This document shows, piece by piece, positions 6,779 through 7,008 of a stretch of DNA of 7,008 bases. Both the position numbers and the translations under genes were made by a program. Source of the stretch: Acidobacteriota bacterium (GTDB lineage Bacteria > Acidobacteriota > Terriglobia > Acidoferrales > UBA7541). Position 1 is the first letter of the stretch. Every line of letters starts with the position of its first letter. The stretch covers positions 1 to 7,008 of the forward strand of contig JAFAZL010000278.1 of NCBI GenBank assembly GCA_019239815.1, given 5' to 3'. The notes beneath the pieces are model-generated. The model was not told the DNA's origin and did no database searches. It saw only the letters and a list, made by a program, of their open reading frames with translations.

Positions 6779-6806
6779 GTACTTCCCATTGCACGTAAGT
6801 TAAAAT
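6778..6806 (+). promoter_or_regulatory. Weak promoter candidate for the small secreted protein
   Basis: TAAAAT (6801-6806) matches five of six -10 positions. At 17 bases upstream stands TGTACT (6778-6783), a three-of-six -35. It lies in an A/T-richer patch of the spacer and would give a leader of about 44 bases containing the strong Shine-Dalgarno. Confidence 0.3.
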
Positions 6807-6856
6807 TTCACGCAGTTTGGTCGGACCATACTTGAAGGATTGCTGAGGAGATCTAC

Positions 6857-7008
6857 ATGGCCAAGTATTTATTCGGAATTTTGTGCGTAGCCGCACTAGC
6901 GATTTTTGCGCTGCCCGTGAGAGCAGCCGACGATGTCGTTTCCGCGGTGCACGGCACGGTGACCAAGGTTGATTCCGGCACCAAGACCATCGTCGTGAAA
7001 GCGAAAGA
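6857..7008 (+). CDS. Small secreted protein, 3' end missing
   Basis: The ATG at 6857 is preceded by GAGGAG (6845-6850) with a 6-base gap, a near-ideal ribosome binding site. The first 50 codons run off the window. Residues 1-23 form a signal peptide: Lys3, hydrophobic 5-20, then VRA before ADD, with cleavage likely after Ala23. The mature start, VVSAVHGTVTKVDSGTKTIVVKAK, alternates short strands of the type G-x-V-x-x-V-D and T-I-V-V-K, suggesting a small beta-barrel. I associate this pattern with short uncharacterised exported proteins of Acidobacteriota, but no function is known to me. It stands apart from the upstream operon by 229 bp and probably has its own promoter. Confidence 0.85.
   Translation, partial: MAKYLFGILCVAALAIFALPVRAADDVVSAVHGTVTKVDSGTKTIVVKAK

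Noticed and set aside
1..7008. CRISPR arrays, tRNA or rRNA genes, transposases, phage genes, toxin-antitoxin or defence genes
   Set aside because: None is seen on either strand. All longer stretches are explained by six metabolic or unknown genes and short spacers.

Overview
The window looks like chromosomal DNA of a free-living, moderately GC-rich bacterium. It has Shine-Dalgarno-led genes, many predicted exported enzymes with signal peptides ending in LRAQ, and broad-substrate hydrolases scattered in short transcription units. The set (a GHL6/trimerisation-type glycoside hydrolase, a secreted YdjC-family deacetylase, a secreted DUF885 protein and a small secreted protein with a VHGTVTKVDSGTKTIVVKAK stretch) reminds me most of soil Acidobacteriota. 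That assignment is inference from recalled protein style, not a search.

Layout. (1) 1-1611, + strand: the 3' part of a large glycoside-hydrolase-like gene whose start lies outside the window. (2) 1710-2309, - strand: a general-stress-protein-26-type flavin-binding protein, convergent with gene 1. (3) 2437-3396, - strand: a predicted exported YdjC/ChbG-family carbohydrate deacetylase. (4) 3397-3548: a compact divergent promoter region. (5) 3549-5348, + strand: an exported DUF885 metallopeptidase-like protein. Twenty-eight bases later comes (6) 5377-6627, + strand: an M20-type N-carbamoyl-amino-acid hydrolase/allantoate-amidohydrolase-like enzyme, probably cotranscribed with gene 5. (7) 6628-6856: a 229-bp spacer with two overlapping palindromes, a short direct repeat and a weak promoter candidate. 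(8) 6857-end, + strand: the first 50 codons of a small secreted protein.

Functionally this reads as peripheral catabolism: polysaccharide or oligosaccharide breakdown (genes 1 and 3), peptide or amide breakdown (genes 5 and 6) and one stress-type flavoprotein. Genes 5 and 6 could act in sequence on peptide-derived or ureido compounds, but no hydantoinase, allantoinase or transporter gene is visible to fix the pathway. I see no CRISPR array, RNA gene, transposase, phage gene, toxin-antitoxin pair or defence system. I do not think the window holds a previously undescribed multigene system. The points most worth a second look are the paired palindromes at 6645-6713, the divergent control region, the start of the DUF885 gene and the altered substrate-site motif in the M20 enzyme.
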